Shown here: piece after piece, positions 35,198 to 43,900 of the stretch
Position numbering within the stretch: position 1 is the stretch's first letter
How the letters are laid out: each line of letters starts with the position of its first letter
Source of the DNA: Treponema primitia ZAS-2
Lineage (GTDB): Bacteria; Spirochaetota; Spirochaetia; Treponematales; Breznakiellaceae
Direction of reading: 5' to 3'
Assembly (NCBI RefSeq): GCF_000214375.1
Contig: NC_015578.1
Coordinates: forward strand, 372,001-436,000
DNA length: 64,000 nucleotides
Program-made: the position numbers and the translations under genes
Notes under the pieces: model-generated
What the model was told of the DNA's origin: nothing
The model's database searches: none
The model's input: the letters and a program-made list of their open reading frames with translations, nothing else

Positions 35198-36550
35198 TCA
35201 CAACTCCAATGCAAAGGCCTTGCTTTTCCGGTTCCGGTCATAAATACGCCGCTTCCGTTCAGGGAGGCTTTCTATGGGGCATTCCTTGAAGCCCAGGAAT
35301 TCAAACCAGTCCTGGGTGCGGGTGGTCAGTACGAAGACCCGGCGGAAACCCTGGCGTTGGGCCCGGTCGATAAGGTAGCGGACAATGCGCCCGCCCAGGC
35401 CCATGTCGGCATAGGCTGGGTCGGTGGCCAGGGCTGCTATTTCGCCCTGGCTTTCCCCCCAGTCATGGAGGGCCCCGCAGGCGTGGACCGAACCATCTAT
35501 CTCAAACACTGCATAATCCCCCATCTTTTCCTGGATATCCTCGGGGCGCCGCCGCAAAAGGATGCCCTGCTGCATTAAGGGTTCCATGAGCCGGAGCAGG
35601 TCCGGGATGTCCTGGGGTTTGAGGGCCCGTATGGATTCGTAATCATCGGCGTAGACCATGGTCCCGACCCCCAGGTTGGAGAAAAGTTCCCTGAGTACCG
35701 CCCCTTCTTCCCGGCCGTTGATAATGTGCACCCGCTCTACCCCGGCCCGGGAAGCCCCCAGGGCCAGCCGCAGTTCCTCCAGAGGCTTGTCCCCCGCTTT
35801 ATCGCTGTTCATTCCCAGAATAGCCTCCGCTTCCTGGGGGGTAAGCCGGACTATGCGGCCCTTTTCCCCGACCTGGATGTTTTCCGGCAGCCTATATGCC
35901 CCGGCCCGCAGCCCCGGATCCAGGGATACTATGAAAAGCTTGATTGCACCCAGGGCAGTGGAGGCCGCCAGGGCGATTTCATCACTGGATACATTGTAGG
36001 GCTTTCCTGCGGAGCTCCAGCCTATGCAGGGGAGTATGGGGACCATCTCCAGATTCAAAACCCGGCCAATGGGGTCCGTAAGTATCCGGTCCACCATGCC
36101 GGTATGCTCCATATCGACCCCGCTTTCTACCCCAAGCCCTCGGGCGCGGACAAAATTCCCGATCACCGCATCGACCCGGCCCGTGACATCGCTGGGGGAA
36201 CTTCCTGCAGCAAGGCCGGTCATGACCCGGGTGGCCACGTGGAAGGCGGCCATTTCCACAAAGGGGATGGCTGCGCCGGTGGTTATCCGCTTTGTTCCCG
36301 CATAATTTGACACGATCCCGTGTTCCAGCAGCACCGAATCGATCCATTCCTTGGCGCCCGGAACAATGACCACCCGGAACCCGGTCCGGGCCAGCAGAGC
36401 CAGGTCCTTCATCAGGTAGGAAAAGCCCGGGTCCTCGGTAACAGGAAAATCGATCTTAAAGACCATGGTAGAGCTCTCAAAACGGCTTTGGTAATGAAAA
36501 GCCTCCCTGATCAGGTCCACCTGGGAGCTTTCTGAAACGGAATTGTCCAT
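35198..36550 (-). CDS. argA: N-acetylglutamate synthase (amino-acid N-acetyltransferase)
   Basis: First step of arginine synthesis. 450 residues in the two-domain ArgA layout: amino-acid-kinase-like domain (~25-270, e.g. GFRVVIVPGAKEWIDSVL, PILPCIGWSSAGKPYNVSSD) and a C-terminal GNAT acetyltransferase domain (~300-450, with AALATDPAYADMGLGGRIVR for acetyl-CoA). GGAGG precedes the ATG. No other arg gene is adjacent. The kinase-like domain is normally catalytically inert and binds arginine. Confidence 0.92.
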   Translation of the reverse strand: MDNSVSESSQVDLIREAFHYQSRFESSTMVFKIDFPVTEDPGFSYLMKDLALLARTGFRVVIVPGAKEWIDSVLLEHGIVSNYAGTKRITTGAAIPFVEMAAFHVATRVMTGLAAGSSPSDVTGRVDAVIGNFVRARGLGVESGVDMEHTGMVDRILTDPIGRVLNLEMVPILPCIGWSSAGKPYNVSSDEIALAASTALGAIKLFIVSLDPGLRAGAYRLPENIQVGEKGRIVRLTPQEAEAILGMNSDKAGDKPLEELRLALGASRAGVERVHIINGREEGAVLRELFSNLGVGTMVYADDYESIRALKPQDIPDLLRLMEPLMQQGILLRRRPEDIQEKMGDYAVFEIDGSVHACGALHDWGESQGEIAALATDPAYADMGLGGRIVRYLIDRAQRQGFRRVFVLTTRTQDWFEFLGFKECPIESLPERKRRIYDRNRKSKAFALEL

Positions 36551-36614
36551 GGTTCCTCCGTTTGGTATTATACCTTTAGCGAATGGAAAAATCAGCCGAT
36601 AATTAAGAAAATAG

Positions 36615-36644
36615 TTGATTATACTAAAAAAAATAGTGTAGTAT
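36615..36644 (+). promoter_or_regulatory. Bacteriohemerythrin promoter
   Basis: TTGATT (36615-36620), 18-bp spacer, TAGTAT (36639-36644), 35 bases before the ATG and followed by a GGAG ribosome site. Confidence 0.5.
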
Positions 36645-36678
36645 TAAGATAGAATTGCGCTTTTAGGAGAAGCAGCTT

Positions 36679-37149
36679 ATGGACGATCATGAAATAGTCA
36701 AATGGAGTCCTACCTATTCAATAGGTATCCGTATAGTTGACGAACAGCATCAGGGGCTTATCAGGCTGACCAATGAGCTTTTTATCAGCTGCCTAAAGGG
36801 TGGGGAAGTGGCCAATGCCCGGTTCCTAAAGACCATCCGCGAGACCGTTCAGTATGTACAGTTCCATTTTGCCACTGAAGAAGCCATTCAGAAGCGGGTA
36901 CATTACCCGGATTATGCGGCCCATAAAAAAGAACACGAGTCTTTTGTGAAGGAAGTGCTCCTTTCTGTGGCAGAATTCAATTCCGGAAAGAAGTTCCTCC
37001 CCAACAAATTTGCCAAATACCTCCGGGACTGGGTTCTGACCCACATTGCGGTATCAGACAAGAAACTGGGTGATTACATCCAGACCCTACGGGAAAAAGC
37101 CAGCCGTTCAGGCCAGGGCGCAAAGGCCCCGGTCCGCGCAGGAAACTGA
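36679..37149 (+). CDS. Bacteriohemerythrin
   Basis: Non-haem di-iron O2-binding protein of 156 residues. All seven ligands are present with family spacing: His24 (DEQHQ), His63 and Glu67 (QFHFATEE), His82 and His86 (AAHKKEH), His122 and Asp127 (LTHIAVSD). In anaerobes and microaerophiles such proteins are thought to bind or sense oxygen. It is a single gene with its own promoter, followed by ~450 bp of repeats before lon. Confidence 0.95.
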   Translation: MDDHEIVKWSPTYSIGIRIVDEQHQGLIRLTNELFISCLKGGEVANARFLKTIRETVQYVQFHFATEEAIQKRVHYPDYAAHKKEHESFVKEVLLSVAEFNSGKKFLPNKFAKYLRDWVLTHIAVSDKKLGDYIQTLREKASRSGQGAKAPVRAGN

Positions 37150-37203
37150 ACTCGCAACCCGGTAACATTTTTTATAAAGCCAACTCAAATTTCTCAGTTT
37201 GCG

Positions 37204-37371
37204 ATAACGCATTACCATAAACCCCAGCCAACCATAACTCCAGCTAACCATAACGGCATGTATTACCGTAAACCCCCGCTAACCATAACCGTATGCATTA
37301 CCGTAACCCCCACCCAACCATACCAGCACGCAATACCTTAGGCCAAAGTTAACCATACCATCACGCAAAAC
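37204..37371 (+). repeat. 35-bp imperfect tandem repeat
   Basis: Four 35-bp units (37204-37238, 37255-37289, 37290-37324, 37325-37359), each with an ATTACC-like left part and ending AACCATAAC or AACCATACC. A 16-bp partial unit (37239-37254) follows unit 1 and another partial follows unit 4. Units are directly adjacent without unique spacers, so this is not a CRISPR array. Strongly C/A-biased on this strand, with no plausible reading frame. Confidence 0.75.
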
Positions 37372-37395
37372 TTGTTTTATCATACTGACCCAAGT

Positions 37396-37524
37396 CGGAG
37401 GGGGCGGGCAAATCCATCCCTCACCCGTTTCTGGAATTCTCTGCCGTAGCAGACTCGCAAAGCGAGGCTGACGAAGGCAGGTTCTACAGGTTAGGGTGAG
37501 GGGTGGATTTGCCCGCCCCCTCCG
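37396..37524 (+). repeat. Structured intergenic element, copy A
   Basis: Arms at 37396-37426 and 37494-37524 are complementary over 31 bp with a single G-U pair. They enclose a 67-nt core that matches copy B (49280-49342) almost base for base: TCTGGAATTC, CTGCCGTAGCAGAC, CTGACG, AGGCAG, TTCTACAGGTTA. Inside, CTGCC can pair with GGCAG around a small hairpin CTCGC-AAA-GCGAG. The outer arms differ in sequence from copy B yet still pair, which points to a selected structure. With the tandem repeat it fills the gap between hemerythrin and lon, 82 bases before the lon ATG. Confidence 0.8.
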
Positions 37525-37570
37525 GTATGAGCCATCATATTTGCTTAAACCAAGAATCGCGTCACTAACC

Positions 37571-37599
37571 TTGCCTTTCTTGTAAATTTTTACGATATT
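37571..37599 (+). promoter_or_regulatory. lon promoter, probably leaderless
   Basis: TTGCCT (37571-37576), 17-bp spacer, GATATT (37594-37599). The predicted start is at the lon ATG (37606), which has no ribosome site. A GTAAA/TTTAC dyad lies within the spacer. Confidence 0.45.
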
Positions 37600-37605
37600 T
37601 GGTAT

Positions 37606-40047
37606 ATGCCAGAACAAAGTGTGGTGCCCATAGATCAAATTCTTCCCAATAAACTTCCCTTGGTAGCCCTGATGGGCCGGCCTATTTTCCCGGGGATTTT
37701 TACCCCCATCATGATCGGTAATCCTGCGGACGTAAAGGTTATCGACGATGCGGTGACCAGAGACGGGCTCATCGGCTTGGTTATGCTGATGAACGAATCC
37801 GATACCCCCAGCATTAACGATCTCTACAAGGTGGGGACCGCCGCCAAGATCGTTAAGAAGATCAACCTTCCCGATGGTGGGGTAAATATTTTCATTTCTA
37901 CTTTAAAGCGCTTCAAGGTAAAGAAAACCCTGAATCCCACAGCCCCTATCGTGGCTGTGGTAGCCTACCTGGAGGACGAGGAAGACGATACCAGTGAGGT
38001 AAAGGCCCTGACCAGGGCTTTGATCAGCGAGATGAAGCAGATCTCCGAGAACAACCCCCTGTTTTCCGAAGAAATGCGGCTCAACATGATCAACATCGAC
38101 CACCCCGGAAAGATCGCCGACTTTATCGCCAGTATCCTCAATATCGATAAAACCGAGCAGCAAAAAATACTGGAGATCCTCAATGTCCGTAAACGAATGG
38201 AGCAGGTCCTGGTTTTTATTAAAAAAGAGCAGGAACTTCTACGGATCCAGAAGAAAATTCAGAAAGAAATCAATGAAAAGATAGAAAAGTCCCAGCGTGA
38301 GTACTTCCTCAAAGAGGAACTCAAGGCCATCAAGGGCGAATTGGGGATGACCACCGATGCCAAGAGCTCCGAATACCAGCGTTTTAAGGACAAGGCCGAC
38401 GAATTCAAGTTTGAAGGTGAAATTAAAGAAACCGTGGACCAGGAATTGGAGAAATTCAGCCTCATGGACCCAAATTCGTCGGAATTTATCGTTACTCGGA
38501 ACTATCTGGACGTGATTGTGAACCTTCCCTGGAAGGATCCGGAGCCGGAGCTCTTAGACCTCAGGAAGGCCCGGGATATTCTGGAAGAAGACCATTACGG
38601 CCTCAAGGATGTGAAGAGCCGAATCGTGGAATACTTGGCGGTTCGTAAGCTCCGTAAGGACACCAAGGGCTCGATTGTGTGCCTGGTGGGGCCTCCGGGT
38701 GTGGGTAAAACCTCTGTAGGCCGGTCCATAGCCCGGTCCTTGAATAAGCAGTTCTTCCGGTTTTCCGTTGGAGGAATGCGGGATGAGGCGGAAATCAAGG
38801 GCCACCGCCGCACCTATATCGGGGCCATGCCGGGGAAGATCATCCAGGGGCTTAAGATCGTCAAGTCTAAGGACCCGGTATTCATGATCGACGAGATCGA
38901 CAAGATGGGACAGAGTTACCAGGGGGACCCGGCCAGCGCGCTTTTGGAGGTGTTGGACCCGGAGCAGAACTTCAGTTTCCGGGATCATTACCTGGACCTG
39001 CCCTTTGATATTTCCCGGATATTTTTTATTGTTACCGCCAATACCCTGGATACTATTCCGCCTCCCCTGGTGGACCGCATGGAGATCATCCAGCTTCCCG
39101 GGTACATTGACACGGAAAAACTGGAGATTGCCAAGCGCTACCTGGTTCCTAAAAGCCTAGATAAGAACGGCCTTAAGAAAAGCCAGGTGTCCTATAACCG
39201 GGAATCCCTGCTCCACATCGCCAATGGCTATGCCCGTGAGGCGGGGGTGCGGAACTTTGAGAAGAACCTGGACAAGATTCACCGGAAGCTGGCCAAACAA
39301 ATCGTAGAGAAGTTCGAGGAACAGAATTCGCCGACGCCTGAGAATAAAAAGACGGAAGCGGCGGCGGGCAAAAAGGCGACAGCGGGTAAAAAGACAAAAC
39401 AAGCCCCTGCACCGGTGGAAAAATTCATCATTGACAAGAAGCTCATTGAGGAAAACCTGGGGAAGCCCATATTTCCCGAGGAGATTACCAAAAGGGCGGA
39501 CCGGCCCGGCATGTCCGTGGGGCTGGCCTGGACCAGCATGGGTGGGGACACCCTGGTTATAGAGGCCACCTCGGTGCCCGGCAAGGAGGGGCTTACCCTC
39601 ACCGGCAAGATGGGGGACACCATGAAGGAGTCCGCCACCATTGCCATGACCGTGGCCCGCAAGCTGGGGGCGGAACGGTACGGAATCTCCAATGAGTGGT
39701 TTGAAAAGAACCATATCCACCTGCATATTCCCGAAGGCGCCACCCCAAAGGACGGCCCCTCTGCGGGGATCACCATGGCCATTGCCCTGCTTTCCCTGAT
39801 ACGGAACAAGACCATCGTGGATCGGCTGGTTATGACCGGGGAATTGAGTCTTACCGGCCAGGTGCTACCCATCGGGGGGCTCAAGGAAAAGACCATCGCC
39901 GCCCGGCGTAACAAGGCCCAGCACATCATCATCCCCAAGCAGAACCTTCGGGACCTGGATGAGATTCCCGATCACGTTAAGAAGGGCATCACCTTCCACC
40001 CGGTGGAACGTTTTGAAGAGGTGTTAGCCCTGGCGCTGCCCGGTTAA
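37606..40047 (+). CDS. lon: ATP-dependent Lon protease
   Basis: An 813-residue cytoplasmic AAA+ serine protease degrading damaged and regulatory proteins. N-terminal LON domain (~residues 15-210), coiled-coil, Walker A GPPGVGKTSVGRS (~362), Walker B VFMIDEIDKMG, and the protease domain with Ser719 (PKDGPSAGITM) and Lys762 (GLKEKT), 43 residues apart as in other Lon proteins. A ~35-residue Lys/Ala/Pro-rich linker (e.g. AAAGKKATAGKKTKQAPAP) is inserted between the AAA and protease domains. It is followed five bases later by a small gene. Confidence 0.97.
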   Translation: MPEQSVVPIDQILPNKLPLVALMGRPIFPGIFTPIMIGNPADVKVIDDAVTRDGLIGLVMLMNESDTPSINDLYKVGTAAKIVKKINLPDGGVNIFISTLKRFKVKKTLNPTAPIVAVVAYLEDEEDDTSEVKALTRALISEMKQISENNPLFSEEMRLNMINIDHPGKIADFIASILNIDKTEQQKILEILNVRKRMEQVLVFIKKEQELLRIQKKIQKEINEKIEKSQREYFLKEELKAIKGELGMTTDAKSSEYQRFKDKADEFKFEGEIKETVDQELEKFSLMDPNSSEFIVTRNYLDVIVNLPWKDPEPELLDLRKARDILEEDHYGLKDVKSRIVEYLAVRKLRKDTKGSIVCLVGPPGVGKTSVGRSIARSLNKQFFRFSVGGMRDEAEIKGHRRTYIGAMPGKIIQGLKIVKSKDPVFMIDEIDKMGQSYQGDPASALLEVLDPEQNFSFRDHYLDLPFDISRIFFIVTANTLDTIPPPLVDRMEIIQLPGYIDTEKLEIAKRYLVPKSLDKNGLKKSQVSYNRESLLHIANGYAREAGVRNFEKNLDKIHRKLAKQIVEKFEEQNSPTPENKKTEAAAGKKATAGKKTKQAPAPVEKFIIDKKLIEENLGKPIFPEEITKRADRPGMSVGLAWTSMGGDTLVIEATSVPGKEGLTLTGKMGDTMKESATIAMTVARKLGAERYGISNEWFEKNHIHLHIPEGATPKDGPSAGITMAIALLSLIRNKTIVDRLVMTGELSLTGQVLPIGGLKEKTIAARRNKAQHIIIPKQNLRDLDEIPDHVKKGITFHPVERFEEVLALALPG

Positions 40048-40052
40048 GGCCC

Positions 40053-40454
40053 ATGTACACCCATCCCAAGCTCGTTGCTTTTACCGGGACCCTGGAAGCC
40101 CTGTTTCGGGAGGTGGATGAGTTTCTTGAAGATGAATGGGGCTCGAGTTTTTCCCTCCACCCAAACCGGCCCCAGCGGGGGGAAACCAACAACCCCGAGA
40201 TGGATGGTTTGTACAACATAGGCCCGGATTTTACTACCGGGCTGGGTTCAGAAAAGGGCAGGGGTTACGTGATTTCCCTTAAAGCTGCAACCTTGGAAAA
40301 GGTGAGCCCGGAACAGTTTGAATTCCTCATGGAGCAGGCTGCTCTGCTAATACGGAAAAAACTTCCCGAATACTTCCCCGGCCGCAACCTGGAGGTGGTT
40401 CGGGATGGGCGGGCCTTCAAAATAATCGGGGATTTTTCTCTGGGTGAAGCGTAA
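40053..40454 (+). CDS. Conserved-looking hypothetical protein downstream of lon
   Basis: A 133-residue soluble, acidic protein that I do not recognise. No signal peptide, membrane segment or cysteine motif. It mixes predicted helix (LEALFREVDEFLEDEWG) with a basic C-terminal part (LIRKKLPEYFPGRNLEVVRD). It begins five bases after lon, so it is co-transcribed; a Lon-related role is only a guess from position. Confidence 0.7.
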   Translation: MYTHPKLVAFTGTLEALFREVDEFLEDEWGSSFSLHPNRPQRGETNNPEMDGLYNIGPDFTTGLGSEKGRGYVISLKAATLEKVSPEQFEFLMEQAALLIRKKLPEYFPGRNLEVVRDGRAFKIIGDFSLGEA

Positions 40455-40547
40455 AGAATCTGCCCGACAATGTTGTTTTTTCCTGCTGTTTACTATATGT
40501 TCTACAATAGCAAGAACCGGACTCGCTTTTTGCATTCGGGAGTTTCT

Positions 40548-41408
40548 ATGCGTAATTTTGTTTTTATACTAATCCTGAGTCTCTGGGTATTCACCGGACC
40601 TGCAGCGCAAAGCAGCGGATCCGGCGTCCTTGGCTTGGATATTTCCGACGCTTTTTCTCAGATGGATGCCGCTCTTGCGGAGAATGATATGAGTCCCGAG
40701 GATTTCTATTATATGGGCAGGGCGGTGGCGGCAAATATACTCACCCGTTACCGCTTATATACACAAAAACCAGCCCAGACCCTTTACCTGAACACGATCT
40801 GTTCCGCCATTACTGTCAATTCCCCTCAACCGAATCTTTACAATGGCTATCATGTGATGATCCTGGATACTCCGGAGCTTAACGCCTTTGCTACACCGGG
40901 GGGCCATATCTTTATAACCCGGGGTATGTTGGAGGCGGCCAATTCCGAAGATGCCCTGGCTGCGGTTATTGCTCATGAAATTGCCCATATCCAACTGAAC
41001 CACGGCGCCACACTCATCAAAGAGATGAAGGATATCCGGGATCTTTCCAACGTGGCGGACCGGGCGGCGGCTATCGCCACACGGGAAGCTTCGCTGAATG
41101 AGCGTACCATGCTCTTTGACAATTCAGTGAGAGAAATGGTAAACACCCTGATCCAAAACGGCTATGCCCGGGAGCAAGAATTTGCCGCGGATACCTATGC
41201 CCTGAGGCTTCTGTCACTCGCAGGATATGTACCATCAAGTCTGGTGGATGTTTTAAATAGTATACAAAAAACCGGGACATCCGGGGGGATCAACGGTACC
41301 CACCCATCACCGGCCCAGCGCATTACCAATGTCCAGAGAGAACTGCCGCGGTACCGGACTCAGGACACCCGGTCCTTCCGGGCATCCCGCTTTACGGTGA
41401 CAAAATAG
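40548..41408 (+). CDS. M48-family metalloprotease, exported
   Basis: A 286-residue zinc protease. The start is the ATG at 40548, with CGGGAG six bases upstream and an N-terminal signal peptide (FVFILILSLWVFTGPAAQ); the frame extends further upstream, but without signal-peptide logic. The zinc motif is AHEIAHIQLNH (His143, Glu144, His147) and the third ligand lies in EQEFAADTYALRLL. The domain layout resembles periplasmic BepA/YfgC-like proteases that tend outer-membrane protein assembly, although no TPR follows. The role is inferred from family. Confidence 0.88.
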   Translation: MRNFVFILILSLWVFTGPAAQSSGSGVLGLDISDAFSQMDAALAENDMSPEDFYYMGRAVAANILTRYRLYTQKPAQTLYLNTICSAITVNSPQPNLYNGYHVMILDTPELNAFATPGGHIFITRGMLEAANSEDALAAVIAHEIAHIQLNHGATLIKEMKDIRDLSNVADRAAAIATREASLNERTMLFDNSVREMVNTLIQNGYAREQEFAADTYALRLLSLAGYVPSSLVDVLNSIQKTGTSGGINGTHPSPAQRITNVQRELPRYRTQDTRSFRASRFTVTK

Positions 41409-41414
41409 GGACGC

Positions 41415-42713
41415 TTAGGCCAGGTCCCCGCTTCCCAGGTACTCCCGGGCTACCGGGTCTTCAGGTTCCAGCTCCAGAACGGTGCGGAAAAAGCCCGCCG
41501 CTTCATCATCGTCGCCCTTACGCAGGGCCAGCACTCCCAGGTTAGAAATTATTTTCACGTTTTCCGGTTCTTCACGCAGGGCGGTTTCCAGTTCACGCCG
41601 GGCTGCCTGGTAATCACCCTGTTCCATCAGGCAGATGGCCAGTTCGTTCCGGGTATCGCTGTTGTCACCCCCCAGATCAAGGGCGTGGCTAAAGGCGGCG
41701 GCGGCATCATTCCAACGGGAAAGCCGGCGCAGTCCCCAGCCCAGGATGAACCAGCCGTTCCACACCAGGGGGTGCTGTTCCAGGAAAACCCGGATTTTTT
41801 CCAGCCCCTTCTGTTCTTCTCCCAGCCGGATAAAGTCGTAGGCTTGCCGGAAAATCTCGTCATCCAGGCTGCGGCTTTCTATCTCCCGGACTATTTCCCG
41901 GGCTTTGTTCCGCTTTTCTGAAGGAAGCTTTACCGGAAGGGCCGTGGGGAGCTTTCCGACTGAAATCGATGTTGCCGGGTCTGCCTCCGCCTCCAGGGCA
42001 AGGTAGGATGAAAAACAGTCCCTGGCTTTGGAAAAATTCCGCCGCCGCATGTAGAAAAAGCCTGCATTAAAAAGGCCGTCCGGAAAAGACGGGTGCAGGG
42101 CAAGCAGTTCTTTATAGGCTTCGTGGGCCAGGTCGTATTCGATATCGGTCTCTTCAGCATCAGCGGTTTCCCCAAGGGATCGCTCCAGGGCTTCCGCCCG
42201 GTTTTCCAGGATCAGAGCCCGGTCAAGGAGTATCACCGGTGAACCCGGGAAGAGTCCCCGTACGGCCCCTATAATTTCCAGGGCCATGTCGTAATCGCCG
42301 TTCCTGGCCTTGAGGATAGCCGCTTCGGTAAATTCCCCCAGGATATCCGGCCGCACCGCCAGAACAAAGCGACGGTAGTAGTCTGCGTCCTCCACGCTGA
42401 TTTCCGGATCAGCCCCAGGAACAGCGGAATTTCCGACGAAGTCAGAAACGACCCGGAGCATCCCGGAGATTATCATTTCCCAGGAAAGCTGCTCCAGGTC
42501 CAGCTTGGTTTCCCCCTGGGGCAGTTCCACCGGGATAGGGATGGCCGGATCTATGGAAAAGCCCTCCTCGTCATCGGTTTCCAGTTCTTCATCTTCCTCA
42601 TCGTCATGATCGTGGTCATGTTCGTGATGATGAGGTCGGGGTAGGGTTTCCATTTGCCCTCGGAGAGATTCGGGAACCGATAAAAAGACAATACTATTTC
42701 TTTTGATTTCCAT
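41415..42713 (-). CDS. TPR-repeat protein with His/Asp/Glu-rich N-terminal segment
   Basis: A 432-residue cytoplasmic protein. Residues ~27-50 hold a striking His-then-acidic run (PHHHEHDHDHDDEEDEE). Several tetratricopeptide repeats follow (e.g. PLVWNGWFILGWGLRRLSRW; NLGVLALRKGDDDEAAGFFR). TPRs mediate protein contacts; the His-rich stretch may bind metal. It starts one base after the PilZ gene stop, so the two are translated from one mRNA, and it converges on the M48 gene six bases away. Confidence 0.85.
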   Translation of the reverse strand: MEIKRNSIVFLSVPESLRGQMETLPRPHHHEHDHDHDDEEDEELETDDEEGFSIDPAIPIPVELPQGETKLDLEQLSWEMIISGMLRVVSDFVGNSAVPGADPEISVEDADYYRRFVLAVRPDILGEFTEAAILKARNGDYDMALEIIGAVRGLFPGSPVILLDRALILENRAEALERSLGETADAEETDIEYDLAHEAYKELLALHPSFPDGLFNAGFFYMRRRNFSKARDCFSSYLALEAEADPATSISVGKLPTALPVKLPSEKRNKAREIVREIESRSLDDEIFRQAYDFIRLGEEQKGLEKIRVFLEQHPLVWNGWFILGWGLRRLSRWNDAAAAFSHALDLGGDNSDTRNELAICLMEQGDYQAARRELETALREEPENVKIISNLGVLALRKGDDDEAAGFFRTVLELEPEDPVAREYLGSGDLA

Positions 42714-42714
42714 T

Positions 42715-43659
42715 TTATTTTATGACCGCGTCTTCCGCCGGAGCTTCCGGGGCCGCGTTTTTTTCGGCCTTTGCTTTGGCGGAGTCTTCCTTAAGTTTGG
42801 AGATAGCGGCTTCCGCCTGGTTATGCTCATCCTGAGCCTGCGCCGCATCACCCCGGTTATCCGCCCGGACCACGCTCAGGAAGTCGTTCAGCCGCACCTT
42901 ATAGCCCATGGGGATCACCCCTTCATCGAAGGTTATCGCCAAGGCTATCAGTTCCTTCCGGCCTTCCACGGTTTCAGCCCGGATAAACTTTCCCCGGACC
43001 AGAAAACTCTCCCGGGGGTCCTCAAAATCCAGTCGCAATGCGGTTTCCCGGTCTACCAGGAATTTGGCTACTCCCATCATGATGATTTTGGCGCCCGAAA
43101 AGGAAAGATCCCGGAGTATACAGCGCCGGGGTACTTTTTCGATAAAGGCGGCAGTATCCTTGGACATGACCTTCAGTTTCCGTATAGAATCCGCCGTAAG
43201 GAGTACCCGTTCATCTTTCCGTTTTGTTGAATTGATATTGGCGTCCAGAATCCGCCCCATAATTTCAATCAGGTCATCCGGCGGGCGTTGGGTAAATAGG
43301 AGGGTGAACAGGGCAGTATCACTGGAACCCCCGTAGGGGCTGTACCCCGCCACCCGGGCGGTTACAAAGAAGGTCACCGGGCTTGCCGAGTCAGCGCTCT
43401 TAAAACACAGCCTGAGGCTGACTGAGTTATTTGCCTGCTGCAATTTCTCTGTCAATCCCGACTTGATATTGGCCACCACTTTGGCCCCTTGAAAGGAAGA
43501 CGAATATATCACGCAGGGCCAGAAATCCCCCACGCATTTGAGTAAGACCTGTTGCGTAATCAACCCGGTAACCTGGATGATTTCTTTGGTAAAGGTGACA
43601 TCAATCTCCTTATACCGTTCGTAGTAAGAGGCTATTTTCTGGCTGGTAAGTACGCTCAT
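42715..43659 (-). CDS. PilZ-domain (c-di-GMP-binding) protein
   Basis: A 314-residue protein. An N-terminal YcgR-like region (~1-140) is followed by a PilZ domain (~150-265) with basic residues KRKDERVLL and PRRCILRDLSFSGAKIIM, which carries the D-x-S-x-x-G motif. The C-terminus is a charged Ala/Lys/Glu-rich helix. PilZ proteins bind cyclic di-GMP and in spirochaetes affect motility. First gene of a two-gene operon with the TPR protein; it has no membrane segment. Confidence 0.85.
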   Translation of the reverse strand: MSVLTSQKIASYYERYKEIDVTFTKEIIQVTGLITQQVLLKCVGDFWPCVIYSSSFQGAKVVANIKSGLTEKLQQANNSVSLRLCFKSADSASPVTFFVTARVAGYSPYGGSSDTALFTLLFTQRPPDDLIEIMGRILDANINSTKRKDERVLLTADSIRKLKVMSKDTAAFIEKVPRRCILRDLSFSGAKIIMMGVAKFLVDRETALRLDFEDPRESFLVRGKFIRAETVEGRKELIALAITFDEGVIPMGYKVRLNDFLSVVRADNRGDAAQAQDEHNQAEAAISKLKEDSAKAKAEKNAAPEAPAEDAVIK

Positions 43660-43735
43660 CTCCCTCTAATATAAAGCCCTTTTGGGTATACGTCAATGAA
43701 GTTGATACCCATCCAATCATTTTGGAGGGTTTTCT

Positions 43736-43849
43736 ATGGGGAGGAAACCCCCTGGGAAGGCCCCCAAGGGCCGAGGGCTTGGGTCAATATTGGAGAAAAC
43801 AGATATTCCGTACCATTGCGTATGGCTGCCCAGGGGATATTTACCTTGA
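43736..43849 (+). CDS. Possible 37-residue small protein
   Basis: A 37-codon frame with a well-placed GGAGGG seven bases before its ATG. The basic N-terminal half (GRKPPGKAPKGRGLGSIL) resembles the first residues of ParB-type proteins but nothing follows. The stop overlaps the -35 of the next promoter. Also rich in G/C dyads, so an RNA structure is an equal alternative. Weak evidence. Confidence 0.25.
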   Translation: MGRKPPGKAPKGRGLGSILEKTDIPYHCVWLPRGYLP

Positions 43850-43874
43850 CAGATACCGCTTACCACGGTTAAAC
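43846..43874 (+). promoter_or_regulatory. Promoter of the polyferredoxin gene
   Basis: Perfect -35 TTGACA (43846-43851), 17-bp spacer, -10 TTAAAC (43869-43874), 26 bases before the ATG, with GGGAG between. Confidence 0.6.
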
Positions 43875-43900
43875 TAGCCCCATCGCGGGAGAATAAACTC

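Noticed and set aside
37204-37371. CRISPR array
   Set aside because: Units are contiguous 35-bp imperfect repeats with no unique spacers and no cas genes nearby.
37279-37638. Minus-strand 119-residue frame across the tandem repeat and structured element; similarly 49224-49466
   Set aside because: Both frames run through the two copies of the structured element and share residues (LTCR..CLRQP) only because the DNA core is conserved. No ribosome site, and composition is not protein-like.
43736-43849. ParB gene start
   Set aside because: GRGLGSIL resembles a ParB N-terminus, but the frame ends after 37 codons and no ParB domain follows in any frame.
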